The notes beneath the pieces are model-generated. The model searched no databases and had not been told where the DNA came from. It saw nothing but the letters and a program-made list of their open reading frames with translations. Of a DNA stretch of 64,000 nt, positions 1 through 9,273 are shown piece after piece. The position numbers were made by a program, and so were the translations under genes. Numbering within the stretch: position 1 is the stretch's first letter; each line of letters starts with the position of its first letter. This DNA comes from CAZOGW01 sp964579415 (lineage in GTDB: Bacteria > Actinomycetota > Acidimicrobiia > Spongiisociales > UBA5794), in the NCBI GenBank assembly GCA_964579415.1, contig CAZOGW010000005.1:1-64000 (forward strand), in the 5' to 3' direction.

Positions 1-32
1 TCATCGGGGTGTCCCCACCGGTGGCCCTGGGT

Positions 33-389
33 CTAGCGCAGCACCACGTGGTCGCGGTTGATGCGAAGCGGTCGCTCGACCGGGAACTGAGCTGCCAGCT
101 CGATGTGTTCCGCGGCCCACTTCTTCACCCACTCGCGGTCATCCGGGTTCGAGTCGGTGACCCACCCACCTTCCTGGAGGCTTGCGAAGAGCAGGTCGGT
201 GTAGGTGGCGGCGTCCATGTTCAGGTCGCGGGCCACGAAGCAGGTGGTCGCCTTGTGGCTGCCGAACCCTCCCATGGCCCGCTCGCAGCCGCAATCCGGA
301 TTGGCGCACACGAGGGGTGGGAAGTGGACCAACTCACCGGGCACGGCGAACCTCGAAAGTGTTGATATGTAAGGTGTCCAGCCTCTCAT
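33..389 (-). CDS. Uncharacterised Cys-containing protein, paralogue A (possibly 5'-damaged)
   Basis: A 118-residue protein of unknown function. From the segment VPGELVHF onward it matches the protein encoded at 9274-9642 almost throughout: a Cys cluster (CANPDCGC here, CSDQLCGC there), then AATYTDLLFAS, an ADDREW/PDDREW-type segment and a shared C-terminus DHVVLR. The first about 20 residues differ completely from the paralogue, and no good ribosome-binding site precedes this ATG, so the 5' end may have been replaced or lost. The cysteines suggest metal or redox chemistry, but nothing fixes a function. Reading frame likely real; start doubtful. Confidence 0.6.
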   Translation of the reverse strand: MRGWTPYISTLSRFAVPGELVHFPPLVCANPDCGCERAMGGFGSHKATTCFVARDLNMDAATYTDLLFASLQEGGWVTDSNPDDREWVKKWAAEHIELAAQFPVERPLRINRDHVVLR

Positions 390-601
390 CCGTCTCGGCA
401 GAGTCGACGATCCTCAGCCAGGGCACGTCCCGATTTCTCTCACACTCTCATGTATGACGCTTGCGGAGTTGCTCAGCAGTCGGGGCGCGGTGGTGATGCA
501 CCACTCGGCATGACCGGAGCTGATCGGCGAGTGCCGTTTCGCGGGACACCTTTAACTTGGAAGTGAGTGGGAAGCTGTCCGCGTCACCTGGTTCTCACTC
601 C

Positions 602-628
602 AGTCACATCCGCAGCGTTCTGCGGGTC
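602..628 (+). promoter_or_regulatory. Candidate ECF41-type promoter of the sigma gene
   Basis: AGTCACA, 16 bases, then GGTC. This closely resembles the TGTCACA-N16-CGTC promoters described for ECF41 sigma factors. The same arrangement (GGTCACA-N16-GGTC) lies in front of the epimerase gene at 2564-2590 on the other strand, so the sigma factor probably activates both its own gene and the epimerase. Confidence 0.6.
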
Positions 629-667
629 AGACTCAGATGAGGCCGCATGAAGGGAGGGTGTGAACCG

Positions 668-1558
668 GTGGATGAGACTCAGTGGCTGGCCGAGCGCTTC
701 GAAGAACACCGCGGTCGGCTGCGGGCACTGGCCTACCGGATGCTCGGTTCGCTGCCGGCCGCCGACGATGCGGTGCAGGATGCGTGGTTGCGTGTCAGTC
801 GAGCGGGGGCGGGCGACGTCGAGAACCTGGGGGGATGGCTGACGACGATCGTGTCCCGCGTGTGCCTGAACATGCTGCGCTCACGCAACACTCGCCGCGA
901 GGACTTCTTCGGGGTGCAACTACCCGACCCCGTGGTCGCACCGGTCGGTGGGCACCAGCCCGAGGAGGAGGCGATGCTGGCCGAGTCGGTGAGCCTGGCA
1001 CTGCTGGTGGTGCTCGACACGCTGGCCCCGGCCGAGCGGCTGGCATTCGTGCTGCACGACATGTTCCAGTTGCCCTTCGACGAGATCGCCCCGATCGTGG
1101 GACGGAGCCCGGCGGCGGCCAGGCAGCTCGCCAGCCGGGCGCGGCGGCGGGTGAGTGGCGCCGAGTTGCCGGCCCCGGACCCCGACGTGGATCGTCAACG
1201 AGAGGTGGTCGACGCCTTTCTCGCCGCGGCTCGCGGCGGGGACCTCGATGCCCTGGTGGCACTGCTCCATCCCGACGTGGTGCTCCGCTCGGACTGGGGC
1301 GCCCAGCCGCCCGCAGCCTCCGTCGTGGTGCGTGGAGCGGACGCCGTTGCCGGCCTGCCCCACGTGTTCTCCGATCCGACGGCACAGGTGCACCCGGCGC
1401 TGGTGAACGGAGCCGTCGGAATGGTGGTCACCCTGGCCGGCCGGCCCTTCGCCGTGATCGGCTTCACTGTCGTCGAAGACCGGATCGCCGAGATCGACGC
1501 CATCACGGATCCCGACCGCGTTCGGCGCCTCGCCGCCGCCGTGCTCACCGGCGACTAG
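668..1558 (+). CDS. ECF41/SigJ-like RNA polymerase sigma factor with SnoaL-like tail
   Basis: Extracytoplasmic-function sigma factor of 296 residues. Region 2 lies at about residues 10-75 (AYRMLGSLPAADDAVQDAWL). Region 4 lies at about 110-160, with the recognition helix in DEIAPIVGRSPAAARQLASR. A SnoaL-like domain from about 180 to the end works in ECF41 proteins as a fused regulator instead of a separate anti-sigma factor. The DGGGR motif of classical ECF41 tails is not intact here (SDWGAQ). GTG at 668 is preferred because GGGAGG lies 9-10 bases upstream; the in-frame ATG at 647 precedes that site. The gene converges with, and overlaps by 14 bases, an epimerase, the usual ECF41 partner class. 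Confidence 0.88.
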   Translation: MDETQWLAERFEEHRGRLRALAYRMLGSLPAADDAVQDAWLRVSRAGAGDVENLGGWLTTIVSRVCLNMLRSRNTRREDFFGVQLPDPVVAPVGGHQPEEEAMLAESVSLALLVVLDTLAPAERLAFVLHDMFQLPFDEIAPIVGRSPAAARQLASRARRRVSGAELPAPDPDVDRQREVVDAFLAAARGGDLDALVALLHPDVVLRSDWGAQPPAASVVVRGADAVAGLPHVFSDPTAQVHPALVNGAVGMVVTLAGRPFAVIGFTVVEDRIAEIDAITDPDRVRRLAAAVLTGD

Positions 1559-2501
1559 CCGCCGACGGGCCGGGCCTGGCCGTCGATGCGTACGCGGCCG
1601 CGAAGCCTTGCCGCCAACTGGGGTGGTGCAGCGTCCATCCCAGCTCGCGCTTGGCTTTGGCGTTGGAAGCGCCGCGGGCCTCCGTCCCCATCATCACCGC
1701 GCCCTGGCCCGCCACCAGCCGGGCAAGCCAGCGAGGGACATGCCGGGGCGGTTGGGCCCCGAGCGCCGTGGCGAGCACCGGTAGCCACTCGCTGACCGGT
1801 GCAGGTTCATCGTCGACGATGTTGTAGATGCCGGCGGAGCCGTGCTCGACGGCCAGCACCGTCGCCGTGGCGGCATCGTCGAGGTGGACGAAGGACGAGA
1901 CACCCATGCCGCTGCCGACGACGGGGAACTGCCGCTTGCGGACCGGCTCGATGATGGCGTCGTTGGCGGCACCGTAGAAGCCCCCGTAGCGGAGGGCGGC
2001 ACCGCCCGCGTCGGTCACCACCCGCTCGAGATACCGCATGGCGGCCTCGGTCCGGCGCATCGTCGCCACCGGGGCGGTGTCGAGCGGATCGTCCTCGGTC
2101 TTGACGGCTCCACCGACGCGGGCATACCGGTTGCTGGCGAAGCTCTGGGCGACGAACCGGTGCACCCCCGCCTCGCCTGCGGCTGCCAGGAGCGCATCGG
2201 TGCCCTCGATCCGAAGCCGGTTCGTCTGCGCGAACACGCGGTCTAGGTTCCTCGAGAAGCGCACTGCCGACAGCGCCGTCGCCTGATGGACGATCGCATC
2301 GGGTCGGGCATGGAGCACCACCTTGCGCCCTGCGCCGGCGTCGAGCAGGTCGAGCGCGACCGGCTCCGCCCCCAGCTTCCTCAGGCGTTCGGCGTTCCCC
2401 GACGATCGGAACGTGCCGCTTACCTGGTGTCCTCTATCGACCAGCTGGGCGACGAGCCGGCTGCCGATCGCACCGCTCGCTCCAGCAACGAACACTCGCA
2501 T
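1545..2501 (-). CDS. NAD(P)-dependent epimerase/dehydratase (extended/atypical SDR)
   Basis: A 318-residue Rossmann-fold protein starting MRVFVAGASGAIGSRL, with the GxxGxxG dinucleotide site at residues 7-13. The usual YxxxK catalytic pair is not clear (NRYARVGG in the expected area), so it may be an atypical SDR with a non-standard reaction. ATG 2501 is chosen because AAAGGAG lies just upstream; an in-frame extension to 2576 would include the promoter and ribosome site. Carboxymuconolactone decarboxylases, oxidoreductases and epimerases are the known target classes of ECF41 sigma factors, and the matching promoter at 2564-2590 supports control by the neighbouring sigma factor. Substrate unknown. 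Confidence 0.85.
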   Translation of the reverse strand: MRVFVAGASGAIGSRLVAQLVDRGHQVSGTFRSSGNAERLRKLGAEPVALDLLDAGAGRKVVLHARPDAIVHQATALSAVRFSRNLDRVFAQTNRLRIEGTDALLAAAGEAGVHRFVAQSFASNRYARVGGAVKTEDDPLDTAPVATMRRTEAAMRYLERVVTDAGGAALRYGGFYGAANDAIIEPVRKRQFPVVGSGMGVSSFVHLDDAATATVLAVEHGSAGIYNIVDDEPAPVSEWLPVLATALGAQPPRHVPRWLARLVAGQGAVMMGTEARGASNAKAKRELGWTLHHPSWRQGFAAAYASTARPGPSAASRR

Positions 2502-2563
2502 CGTGTCATCTCCTTTGGTGACGGGTTGGCGTACTGAGCGCCGACTGGCGGTTCTGGTCCCAT

Positions 2564-2590
2564 GACCCGCCGCCACGATGGGATGTGACC
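2564..2590 (-). promoter_or_regulatory. Candidate ECF41-type promoter of the epimerase
   Basis: Read on the minus strand this is GGTCACA, 16 bases, GGTC. It has the same spacing and nearly the same elements as the site in front of the sigma gene at 602-628, and also shares TCC directly after GTCACA. It ends 63 bases upstream of the epimerase start. Confidence 0.62.
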
Positions 2591-2600
2591 GCGGGTCAGG

Positions 2601-2735
2601 TCAGGAGGCGGCGTACGCGGCCAGGAAGACGCGCACCGCCTCGTCGGCGTAGCGGTGGAGACCCTTGCGGGGGAACGGGGTGTCGCTGCCGTGGTACAGC
2701 GCCTTGTTGAGCGGGATGGCAGTGAACCTGCTAGT
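2601..2735 (-). pseudogene. C-terminal remnant of a TetR-family regulator
   Basis: Reading back from the stop at 2601-2603 gives about 44 residues ending HRYADEAVRVFLAAYAAS, typical of the last helix of TetR/AcrR regulators. No upstream part remains: the frame runs into the end of the large BTAD/WD40 gene at 2731. This is best read as the tail of a regulator whose DNA-binding half was deleted when the neighbouring gene was placed here. Confidence 0.5.
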
Positions 2736-5700
2736 CGGGCAGTGGCCACGCCGGACACGTCGAACGACGGGGCTCGGCGGCGCCCATCAGGTCGGTCCAT
2801 TCCTGGGGGGTGAGATTGCGACCGGCGCGACGGCAGGCTTCTTCCCGGAGATCTTCGGTGGCGAGCGATGCCACCCGCACCTCGTGGCCCAGGGGATCGC
2901 CTCCGGCGGCTCCCGAGTAGAGGGTGGAGCCGTCGGGGGAGATGGCGGCGCGTGGTGAGGGGATCACGCCGGACAGCGATCGCCCGGTGGCGATGTCCCA
3001 CATCTCGCTGCCGTGGGATCCCGAGGTCACCAGCAATCCGTTCTCCGAGAACGAGAACGAGGTCGGTGGCACCGTCGCCGCGAACAGGTCGGTGACCGGC
3101 TCCAGGGTCGACGGGTCGCGGAACACGAAGGGCCCGCGGCCTCCGGAGGTGATGAGCAGCCCGTCCGGAGTGAAACCGATGCGCACCGCGTTCTCGATCC
3201 ACCCGACCGGGGTGGCCTCGGCCGGGGTGACGTCCCAGACCACCGAGACGCCGACGGCGCCCATCGCCACCACCAGCGACCGCCCGTCGATCTCCGCCGC
3301 GGCCACCATGCGGGTCTCTCCAGGCAGAGGGGCCACGTCCGAGAGAACCAGCGGGTGGGGGAGGGGGTCGAGGGAACCGGCCTCCCACAGGTGGACATTC
3401 TCGCCCCTGCCCCCGACGGTGGCGACCACCGTCCCGCCGCGGGCGAAGGCGGCGCCGTTCTCGGTGAACGACCACACCTCGCCGGCGTCAACCGGACCGG
3501 CGATCCGCCGGTACGTATCGACATCCCAGACGCTCAGCGACGCCGGGCAATACTCGCCGGTGTCCCGCGGGCAGGTGAGTGTGGCGACCTGGCTTCCGTC
3601 GGGGTTGAACGCAAGGCCGGTGAGGCTGTGCTCGGGGCCGAGATCCAGTGCGCCGGCGTGGTCGAGAGTGTCACGGTCATGGAACTGGACGCCGCGCCCG
3701 GCACCCCACACCGCTAGGACCGAACCGTCGGGCGACAAGCTGACGTGACCGGGGCCGGGAGGCTCGAGCAGGGCGCCGATGTCATCGACGGGGCCCAGGC
3801 TCCACACCGAGATGGAGCCCGCGCCGTCGGCGGTCACCATCGTCGAACCGTCGTCGGCGAAGGCGACGCCCGGGAACCCGTCCTCGATCGAGGTCACCAT
3901 GCCTGCCGTGCCGGCGTCATCGAACCTGGAGAAGAGCTGGAGCTCGACCGGTGATCCGGCGACCACCGTGCCGTCCGGCGCCACCGCCAGCGACACCAGC
4001 CCGGGGACACCGGACTCCCCGAACGGTGCCCCGACAGCCTCGAGGTCCTGCATGGCGAATCGCTGCAGTTGCATCCCGACCATGACCAACTCGTCGGCGC
4101 CGGGGACGGCCACGATGCTGGAGACCGCCTCGGCGAAGCCGGTATCCACCTCCCGGGAGATCACCGACCCTTCCCCCAGGTCGAACAGGTAAAGCACCTC
4201 GGGACCGCCGACAGGCAGCGTCGCCGTTGCCAGCACATCCCCGGATTCGCCGTAGGAAAGTGTGGAGAGCTGCTGGCCGCTCCCGGTGTCGAGCACCTCG
4301 TGCACGGTCCAGTCCCCGACCCGGTATACCTGAATCTCCCCACGGCCATCGGCGACCGCCAGGTGGTCGCCCTCGGGGGAGAACCGCGCCCAGTAGATAT
4401 GGTCGGGCATGCCGGGGAACGCCACCAGTTCCCCTCCCGTGACGGTGTCGTAGACGATGACTGCCGCTCCTCCCTGGCCGATCCCGGATGTGACCACCAT
4501 GGCACCCGTCGGGTGCAGATCGACCCCGTGGACCGGCGCCGGCGGGCCAGGCAGATCAAGGTGACGCACAGAACGGGTGACGAGGTCGACGATGTCAATC
4601 GAGCCGTCGGCCCGCTTGCCCACCGCGATCGACCCATCGGCGGCGGCGGCCAGGGCGCTGTACTCCGGGGCCGGGGTGGGGATGACAGTCCTGGTCGGGC
4701 CCGAGTTGCCGAACAGGGACGCGATGAGGGAGCGACGCGTAGCCGCCGAGTCCTCGAGGCGGTTGGCCTCGACCGCGAGCAGGAGCGCCCGGCTGCGGTC
4801 TTCGGTCACCGCGTCGGTGGCGGCAGCCGCCAGTGCGGCGCTGCGCGCCGATTGAACGGCGCCCGTCTGGTCCTGTGCCCGGTTCCGTTGGCCGACGGCA
4901 ACGAGACCGGCGACGAGGGCGACGACGACCAGGACGGAAGCGGCGAGGAGGAGGCGCCGTAGCCTCCGGTTCATCGAGCGCTGGGCTGCCAACACCTCGT
5001 CACGGGCTGCGATGGACTGCGTCAGGAACTCCTGCTCGGAGGCGGTGATCTGGTCTCGATGGATCTCCGCCCACTCCTCGACGACACCGAGCCGCGATCC
5101 GCTGTACAGATCGCCGGGGTCACACCCGCCCTCATGCCACGATCGCGTCGCCGCCGTCAGCCCGGCCCTGATGGCGAGGCCGGCTCCCTCCTCGTCGATC
5201 CAACCCTGCAGCCGGGGCCAGGAACGGATCAACGCCTCGTGGGCGATCTCGACAGTGGGCTCCCGGGTCTCCGGGTCGCGATCGAAGGTGAGCAGCCGGG
5301 CCTCGCCGAACCGGTCCACCACCCGGTTCATCGCCGCGGCGTCGCCGGAGAGTTGGAGGACCTCGCGGCGGCGCACCCGGTGGCGGACATCATCGATGTC
5401 GCCGTGGCTCACCAGGCGGAGGAACATGCGCCGGGCGCACTCCTGCTCGGCAGGGGAGGCGGAGTCGTGGATGTGTCCGGCCCGTTCGGAAACCGCTCCG
5501 GTGAGCCCTCCGAGTGCCCGGTAGTCGTCGAGGGTGATGGTGTCGCCGCGGCGTCGATCGAACATCTCGGTGAGGCAGTACTGCAGGAGGGGAAGCGCAC
5601 CGGGGTGGTCGGTGGTAGTGGCGACGATCTCGGCGGCCAGGGAGCGGTCGATGGCTACGCCGACCCGTTCCGCCGGGGCGACGATGACCTCCTCGATGTC

Positions 5701-7845
5701 GGCCGGGGACATCGCCACCAGTGGGACGGTGCCTGACGCCACCAGATCTCCCAGTACCGGGTCTTCGAGGGGACGGTCGTAGAAGTCGGCGCGGAGCGTG
5801 GCGACCACGCGCAGCCGGCGGTCCGGCGCGGCGACGGCCTCGGCCAGCCTGGCGACGAACCCACGCCGTACCGCGTCGTCGGCGACCTGGGTGAAGAGCT
5901 CTTCGAGCTGATCGATCACCAGCAGGACATGGCTACCCGGCGGCAGGACACGGTCGAGGGTGGCGTCGATGCCGTTTCGCAGCGGGTCGATCATCCCGGA
6001 AGTGTTTCCCGCGGCGATCTCGGCGATCGCCGACGCCAGCTCGACGAACGGCGATCGGCCGGGGACCATGGTGATGACGAACCAGTCTCCCGAGCCGGGG
6101 AGGGCTCCCTCGCGGAGGCGGGGAACCAGTCCGGCCCGAACCACGCTCGATTTCCCGCTCCCTGAGGCCCCGACCAGTGTTACCAGCGCCGGTGCGGAGT
6201 TTGCGGCCATCAGTGCCAGCAGGAGATCCACCGCGGCTTCGCGGCCGTGGAAGTCGGCGGTGTCCTCTTCGACGAACGGGCGGAGTCCTTTGAATGGATT
6301 CGTTGCGGGGCGATCGGTCCGCCGGGCGCTCTCCCTCATCCGCCCGATCGCGGTTGCGAAGCTGTCCAGGAACGTGGGCACATCCGGGTAGCGGTCTGAA
6401 GGGTCCGGAGCCCCGGCTCGGGCGAGGACACCGTCGAGGGCGAGCAGCTCGGGTCGGATCTGTGACAGTCGCGGGAAGCCGGCTCCGCTCCTGTCGGGCA
6501 GCGGTGGCAGTCCGGCCAGGACGTGATAGGCGAGCGCCGCCAGCGCGAACTGGTCGCGAGCCGCTGCCGGTTCGCCACCCCCGGGCGGCCCGTAGCGGTC
6601 GTCGGGAATCATGGCGGCGATGGAGTCGAGGGCGCGGTCGAGTTCGATGCCACGCACATGAGCGACTCCCTCCCCGTCGAGAATCACGTCGTGCGGTGTC
6701 AGCGCGCCGTGAGCGAGGCCCTCCTCGTGGGCGGCGCCGATGGCTGAAGCCGCCGCTTCGACGATCGATGCCGCCCGCTCCACCGGCAACGGGCCCTTGT
6801 CCTCGATGAGGGTCAGCACCGAGCCGCCTGACAGCGACCGGGTGACGAGGTGAGCCGACCCCGGTTGGCGCCAGAAGTCGAAGATGGGCACCACGTGGCG
6901 ATGCTCGAAGCGGGCGACCCGTCTCACCAGCGCCCCGAACCGCCGGATGAACTCGGGGTGATCGGCAAGGTCCGGTCCGAAAGACTCGACCACTACCTCG
7001 CGCTCCAGGCCCGGCTGGATAGCCCGGTGGGCGGTGCCGTGGCGCCCCCGAGTGGCCTCCCCGACGATCCGGTACCCCTTCAGCTCCGGAGAGGGACCGC
7101 CGAGCAGCCCGGCGTCCTGGACGACGATGCGCTCTTCGAGCTCGAGGAAGGCGGCACCGGGTTCAAGACCGAGCTCGGCCAGGGATGTCCGATAGGAGTC
7201 GCCGGTCCGCAGTGCGTCCGCCTGCCTGCCCGACCGGTACAGCGCAACCATGGCGCTCAACCGCCCCGCCTCGCGTAGCGGGTGCTCGGTGACGAACCGG
7301 AGCAGCCCCGGAGCCGCGGCGGCATGTTCGCCGGCATCGATCTGCGCGCCGAAGCGGAGTTCCTCGGCGGTCAAACGCAGCTCCTCGAGGCGGAGTGCTT
7401 CGGCGTGGACCCACTCCTCGTCGGCGAACTCCGCATAGGCGGCGCCCCTCCACTCGGCCAGCGCCTCGTCGAGCGTGCCGAGTCGCCCGGCGGCGTCGGT
7501 CGGGTCCATCCGCTGCGCCTCGCGGAGCCCATCCTCGAAGCGGATCGCATCGATCGTCGAGCCCGCCAGCGCCAGGGCGTACCCGGGCGGTGCGGTGACG
7601 ATGACCGTGCCCGAGCCGTCGTCGGGGAGAACCCGCCGGAGGCGGGCGATGTAGCTGCGCAGCGTGGTGGTGGCTGCCGCCGTCGGACGGCCCTCGAAGA
7701 CGATGTCCGCCAGCCGGTCGGCATGGACGGTCTGGTCCACGTGGAAGAGGAGGGCGGCGAGCAATCGTCGCTGCCGTCGGCCACCGAGATCGACGATCTC
7801 GCCGGCGGCGGTCACCTCGAGCGGCCCGAGGACTGCGAAGCGCAC
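2731..7845 (-). CDS. BTAD regulator–pseudokinase–STAND NTPase–WD40 fusion protein
   Basis: A 1704-residue multidomain signalling protein. Order: winged-helix DNA-binding domain (about 1-95, VRFAVLGPLEV start), BTAD helical repeats (about 95-245), kinase-like domain (about 253-500), STAND P-loop NTPase (about 515-900; Walker A GASGSGKSS near 557, Walker B LLVIDQLEELF near 640), one membrane helix (about 963-985, LLLAASVLVVVALVAGLVAV), then WD40-type beta-propeller repeats to the end. The kinase-like domain lacks the catalytic residues: HRD is replaced by HGALTPHD and DFG by RGIE, and the usual lysine is missing, so it is probably a pseudokinase. The GTG start at 7845 has GGCGAGGAGG just upstream. 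A membrane-anchored sensor and transcription switch is inferred. Confidence 0.85.
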   Translation of the reverse strand: MRFAVLGPLEVTAAGEIVDLGGRRQRRLLAALLFHVDQTVHADRLADIVFEGRPTAAATTTLRSYIARLRRVLPDDGSGTVIVTAPPGYALALAGSTIDAIRFEDGLREAQRMDPTDAAGRLGTLDEALAEWRGAAYAEFADEEWVHAEALRLEELRLTAEELRFGAQIDAGEHAAAAPGLLRFVTEHPLREAGRLSAMVALYRSGRQADALRTGDSYRTSLAELGLEPGAAFLELEERIVVQDAGLLGGPSPELKGYRIVGEATRGRHGTAHRAIQPGLEREVVVESFGPDLADHPEFIRRFGALVRRVARFEHRHVVPIFDFWRQPGSAHLVTRSLSGGSVLTLIEDKGPLPVERAASIVEAAASAIGAAHEEGLAHGALTPHDVILDGEGVAHVRGIELDRALDSIAAMIPDDRYGPPGGGEPAAARDQFALAALAYHVLAGLPPLPDRSGAGFPRLSQIRPELLALDGVLARAGAPDPSDRYPDVPTFLDSFATAIGRMRESARRTDRPATNPFKGLRPFVEEDTADFHGREAAVDLLLALMAANSAPALVTLVGASGSGKSSVVRAGLVPRLREGALPGSGDWFVITMVPGRSPFVELASAIAEIAAGNTSGMIDPLRNGIDATLDRVLPPGSHVLLVIDQLEELFTQVADDAVRRGFVARLAEAVAAPDRRLRVVATLRADFYDRPLEDPVLGDLVASGTVPLVAMSPADIEEVIVAPAERVGVAIDRSLAAEIVATTTDHPGALPLLQYCLTEMFDRRRGDTITLDDYRALGGLTGAVSERAGHIHDSASPAEQECARRMFLRLVSHGDIDDVRHRVRRREVLQLSGDAAAMNRVVDRFGEARLLTFDRDPETREPTVEIAHEALIRSWPRLQGWIDEEGAGLAIRAGLTAATRSWHEGGCDPGDLYSGSRLGVVEEWAEIHRDQITASEQEFLTQSIAARDEVLAAQRSMNRRLRRLLLAASVLVVVALVAGLVAVGQRNRAQDQTGAVQSARSAALAAAATDAVTEDRSRALLLAVEANRLEDSAATRRSLIASLFGNSGPTRTVIPTPAPEYSALAAAADGSIAVGKRADGSIDIVDLVTRSVRHLDLPGPPAPVHGVDLHPTGAMVVTSGIGQGGAAVIVYDTVTGGELVAFPGMPDHIYWARFSPEGDHLAVADGRGEIQVYRVGDWTVHEVLDTGSGQQLSTLSYGESGDVLATATLPVGGPEVLYLFDLGEGSVISREVDTGFAEAVSSIVAVPGADELVMVGMQLQRFAMQDLEAVGAPFGESGVPGLVSLAVAPDGTVVAGSPVELQLFSRFDDAGTAGMVTSIEDGFPGVAFADDGSTMVTADGAGSISVWSLGPVDDIGALLEPPGPGHVSLSPDGSVLAVWGAGRGVQFHDRDTLDHAGALDLGPEHSLTGLAFNPDGSQVATLTCPRDTGEYCPASLSVWDVDTYRRIAGPVDAGEVWSFTENGAAFARGGTVVATVGGRGENVHLWEAGSLDPLPHPLVLSDVAPLPGETRMVAAAEIDGRSLVVAMGAVGVSVVWDVTPAEATPVGWIENAVRIGFTPDGLLITSGGRGPFVFRDPSTLEPVTDLFAATVPPTSFSFSENGLLVTSGSHGSEMWDIATGRSLSGVIPSPRAAISPDGSTLYSGAAGGDPLGHEVRVASLATEDLREEACRRAGRNLTPQEWTDLMGAAEPRRSTCPAWPLPD

Positions 7846-8040
7846 GTGAACCTCCTCGCCGAATCCTGGCGAGAGGTTCACACCGGTGCGTTGCAGATGC
7901 GTGGCAGTCGGAAGACCCTGCCGAACTCGGTACTTGGCCGTCGAGAGGGTACCGGGTGGTCCCGACGCCGCAACGCCATTGCCACATCCCGGTGAGAAGG
8001 TCTCCGCCGGAGAAGCAGCCGCCGTCGGCAAGGAGATCCC

Positions 8041-9159
8041 ATGAGCAACACACCGGACACCGGGACGCGGTACCGCCGGACCACCCGCAGCATCCTGACC
8101 GCCGTCGCCGCGCTCGCGGTCCTCATGGTGGCCTGCGGCGATACCAGCGACATGCGCAGCGATGCGACTTCGGCCACCACGGCGCTGCCGCCGGCGACGA
8201 CGTCGACCACCGCGCCACCCCCGACGACGTCGACCACGTCGGCTCCACCGTCGACGACCGTGGCCGACAGCAACGCCGTCACGGCGGAAGTCGAGCGTGC
8301 TGATCCGTCGGTCTTCGACTACGACGTCGCCGCCGACCTCAACTATGAGGAGGATCCCGATGCGTTGGACCTGCCGGTGCCCGGCACCGACGTGCACCCC
8401 TTCGTCTACGACAGCCCGCTGGGGGGACAGGTCACCGGACTCGTCGCCCACCCGCCCGAAGGCGAATCCGACACGGCCATCCTTCTCATGCACGGGATAC
8501 CGGAGGGAACCGAGGCCTACATCGAACCGCTGGTGTTCCTCTCCTGCACCGGGGCAACGGTGCTGGCCATCGACGCTCCTTTCGTACGCGCCGGGCGCGA
8601 GAAGTTGCCGTTGACGTTCACCGAGGCCGACCGGGACGAGCAGATCCAGCTCATCGTCGACCTACGCCGCGCCGTCGACGTGCTCGAAGCGATGGGCGCC
8701 GAGAGGATCACGTTCGACGGGACGAGTTGGGGCTCGGCGATCGGTGCCGTGCTCGCCGGCGTGGAGCCCCGTATCGACGGGTATGCCCTCATGTTGGGAG
8801 GGTCCATCGTCGAATTCTTCTTCAGGGACGGGAGGGCGATCTTCCCCCTCAACTCCTACCCGAAGGACGCTATCGAGAAGTGGGTCGACGTGATGAGCCC
8901 CGTCGACCCGACCCAGTTCGTCGGTGACGCCACCACGCCGATCCTGTTCCAGAACGGTCGCAACGACTCGACCGTCACCCCCGAGAGTGCCGCCAGGTTG
9001 CACGAGGCTGCCGGCCCCGATCACGAGGTCCGCTGGTATCCCGACACCCACGACGGGTCGCCGGAGTTGGTGGTCGAGCACATCCACTGGCAGGCCGGCA
9101 TCCTCGGCCTCGAAGCCGATCGGGTGGACGAGTGCATCGCCCCTCTCGTCGGGGGTTGA
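8041..9159 (+). CDS. Secreted alpha/beta-hydrolase lipoprotein
   Basis: A 372-residue predicted lipoprotein. The signal peptide ends in the lipobox LMVAC near residue 37, followed by a low-complexity Thr/Ser/Pro tether to about residue 80. The body is an alpha/beta hydrolase: oxyanion-type LLMHGIPEG, the nucleophile elbow GTSWG, an acid candidate in NGRND and a C-terminal histidine region (HIHWQAG). It probably cleaves an ester or peptide outside the cell; substrate unknown. AAGGAG sits 6 bases before the ATG. It is divergent from the BTAD/STAND gene across about 195 bases. Confidence 0.82.
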   Translation: MSNTPDTGTRYRRTTRSILTAVAALAVLMVACGDTSDMRSDATSATTALPPATTSTTAPPPTTSTTSAPPSTTVADSNAVTAEVERADPSVFDYDVAADLNYEEDPDALDLPVPGTDVHPFVYDSPLGGQVTGLVAHPPEGESDTAILLMHGIPEGTEAYIEPLVFLSCTGATVLAIDAPFVRAGREKLPLTFTEADRDEQIQLIVDLRRAVDVLEAMGAERITFDGTSWGSAIGAVLAGVEPRIDGYALMLGGSIVEFFFRDGRAIFPLNSYPKDAIEKWVDVMSPVDPTQFVGDATTPILFQNGRNDSTVTPESAARLHEAAGPDHEVRWYPDTHDGSPELVVEHIHWQAGILGLEADRVDECIAPLVGG

Positions 9160-9273
9160 GGACGGTGGCCGGCGGGGGAAGGCACCTCGTGCGCCCAGGC
9201 TTGATGAGTGCAGTCGGACCGGTTCCAGTGGTATCGAGGTGGATGTCGGGATGCCGGGGCCGGGTGGCTGCGA

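Noticed and set aside
42..365. Plus-strand open frames over the first Cys-motif gene
   Set aside because: The minus-strand frame matches the paralogue at 9274-9642; the plus-strand frames match nothing recognised.
7846..8493. N-terminal extension of the BTAD/STAND/WD40 gene
   Set aside because: The added part runs antisense to the hydrolase gene; GTG 7845 has a strong ribosome site and starts at the winged-helix domain.
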